Shown: positions 63,160 to 64,000 of the stretch, piece by piece
How the letters are laid out: the number at the start of each line of letters is the position of its first letter
Numbering within the stretch: the stretch's first letter is position 1
From: Ridgeia piscesae
Lineage: Eukaryota; Annelida; Polychaeta; Sabellida; Siboglinidae
Assembly: GCA_025642075.2 (NCBI GenBank)
Contig: JAODUO010000568.1
Location: forward strand, 309,501-373,500
Direction of reading: 5' to 3'
DNA: 64,000 nt
Program-made: the position numbers and the translations under genes
Notes under the pieces: generated by a model
Databases searched by the model: none
What the model was told of the DNA's origin: nothing
Seen by the model: the letters and a program-made list of their open reading frames with translations, nothing else

Positions 63160-63420
63160 TAAGTTGGGTTCAAAAGGAATTGCAGTTAACTCACCTTGGC
63201 ATTATTGCCAGTCAATTTTTTTTTTAAACTGAATGTTTTGTTTACCATTTGAACGTGTTGCAGGTGGAATCTTTCAAATTACGAACATTGTTCCAAGCTT
63301 AAAAAGTAACTAAACACAAATTCAACGTGCATGTTGTAGACACAGGAGCGTAATATTAAATGAAAAAATTAACCTAGGAGCTAGCACCCTCACTTTAGAT
63401 GGGTAGTATATTTGTTCTCC
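63160..63420. repeat. Family D repeat, second copy
   Basis: Shares 'attgc.gttaactc', 'cgtaatatta' and 'ggagc..gcaccct' in the same order with 49365-49435. In intron 23. Confidence 0.45.
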
Positions 63421-63558
63421 ATTACATAGTTCATATATGTGTCTGAAGTATCAAAATCTTTAGTTTTAAGTGCAGACGTCAGCACACATATAATATATAA
63501 CAATCCTTAATTTCTGATTGTCACAAAAGTCTCGCATCAAGAAATCTGTCATTTCCAG

Positions 63559-63765
63559 TCACTTGGAGAACAACACCATCGCGACATTGGGTGGGAAGAT
63601 ATTTGGTGACACATCGTCTGTCTCCAAGGCTCTCTACCTTGACAAGAACCGTCTGGTGCAGGTGCCGTCTGACGCTTTTGACGGCGCTAACATTGACACA
63701 GTGACACTCGACAACAACCTCCTCGTTGTCTACCCAACAATCAATAACCAGAACATTCGCAAAAT
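63559..63765 (+). CDS. LRR gene exon 24, about three LRRs (residues about 783-852); gene continues
   Basis: 207 nt, phase 2 to 2, acceptor atttccag, donor AT|GTAAGT. Encodes HLENNTIATLGGKIFGDTSS, LYLDKNRLVQVPSDAFDGAN and VTLDNNLLVVYPTINNQNIR. No C-terminal LRR cap, membrane segment or stop is reached, so the protein's class (receptor, GPI-anchored or secreted) cannot be decided from this window. Confidence 0.94.
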
Positions 63766-64000
63766 GTAAGTGTCAACTATCATGTCAGGATAGCAGGGTG
63801 ACACGATTCATTACTCAAAGATGTGCACAGCTGCAACAATGTTGGTGTTTTTAAGAGCAAATTGAAGACTCACTATTTTAGAATAGCCTACAATTAATTT
63901 ATACATTTTATTAATTTGAATATTTTTACACTTGTTAGATAATTATTTAGACTATGTCTGATGCTTGTACTTGAATTATTAAGTTTACTTTATATTATTT
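63766..64000 (+). other. LRR gene intron 24, truncated by the window edge
   Basis: Intron sequence after GTAAGT; no further exon before the end. Confidence 0.8.

Noticed and set aside
45565..63765. Assignment of the LRR protein to a named family (Toll-like receptor, LGR receptor, chaoptin, slit)
   Set aside because: Only the N-terminal LRR region is present. LRR exon phase resembles LGR receptors, but no C-terminal domain is visible, so a gene symbol would be a guess.

Overview
This is a eukaryotic (metazoan) nuclear window: coding sequence is split into short exons with GT-AG introns, and AT-rich non-coding DNA carries tRNA-derived SINEs, LINE and hAT fragments, MITEs and many micro/minisatellites. 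Compound (TG)n(CGTG)n tracts, the SINE type and the compact intron-rich genes suggest a marine invertebrate, perhaps a mollusc or other lophotrochozoan; this placement is weak inference.

Layout. 1-23 kb: mostly non-coding, with two CpG-rich promoter-like zones (about 6.5-7.4 kb and 15.0-15.6 kb). Each has a candidate minus-strand first coding exon: 6832-6876, and the long Lys/Glu-rich exon 14540-14995. There is a possible minus-strand internal exon at 11357-11520, a decayed hAT transposase split by a LINE tail (18.1-19.3 kb) and an RTE-like LINE piece (20.7-21.3 kb). 22.7-25.5 kb: a complete ribosomal protein L15 gene (three coding exons, 204 codons, likely 5'TOP leader, AATAAA). 25.7-31.6 kb: a very large 46-bp minisatellite of about 116 copies. 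34.3-64 kb: the 5' part of a large plus-strand gene for a secreted or membrane leucine-rich-repeat (LRR) protein. It has 24 exons here, about 852 codons, and runs off the right edge.

The LRR gene has an initiator ATG that is the last codon of exon 1, a signal-peptide exon, a Cys-rich N-terminal cap and then exons of one or two LRRs. Every intron from intron 3 on is phase 2, so each internal exon is symmetric and can be duplicated or skipped without loss of frame. Introns 21 and 22 share paralogous sequence, which is direct evidence of tandem exon duplication. Exon 21 carries an apparent 1-nt frame problem at its acceptor.

The most unusual pattern is that three introns of this gene (2, 17, 19) open with minisatellites whose repeat unit is the preceding exon's 3' end plus its own 5' splice site (units of 40, 29 and 50 bp; roughly 12, 30 and 31 copies). 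Dozens of decoy donor sites therefore lie directly behind the true donor. The 46-bp array beside RPL15 also carries an AG|GTAAGT-type donor per unit on the minus strand, and its plus strand matches the 5' end of U1 snRNA. Repeated birth of minisatellites at exon-intron junctions in one locus is the finding I would pursue first.
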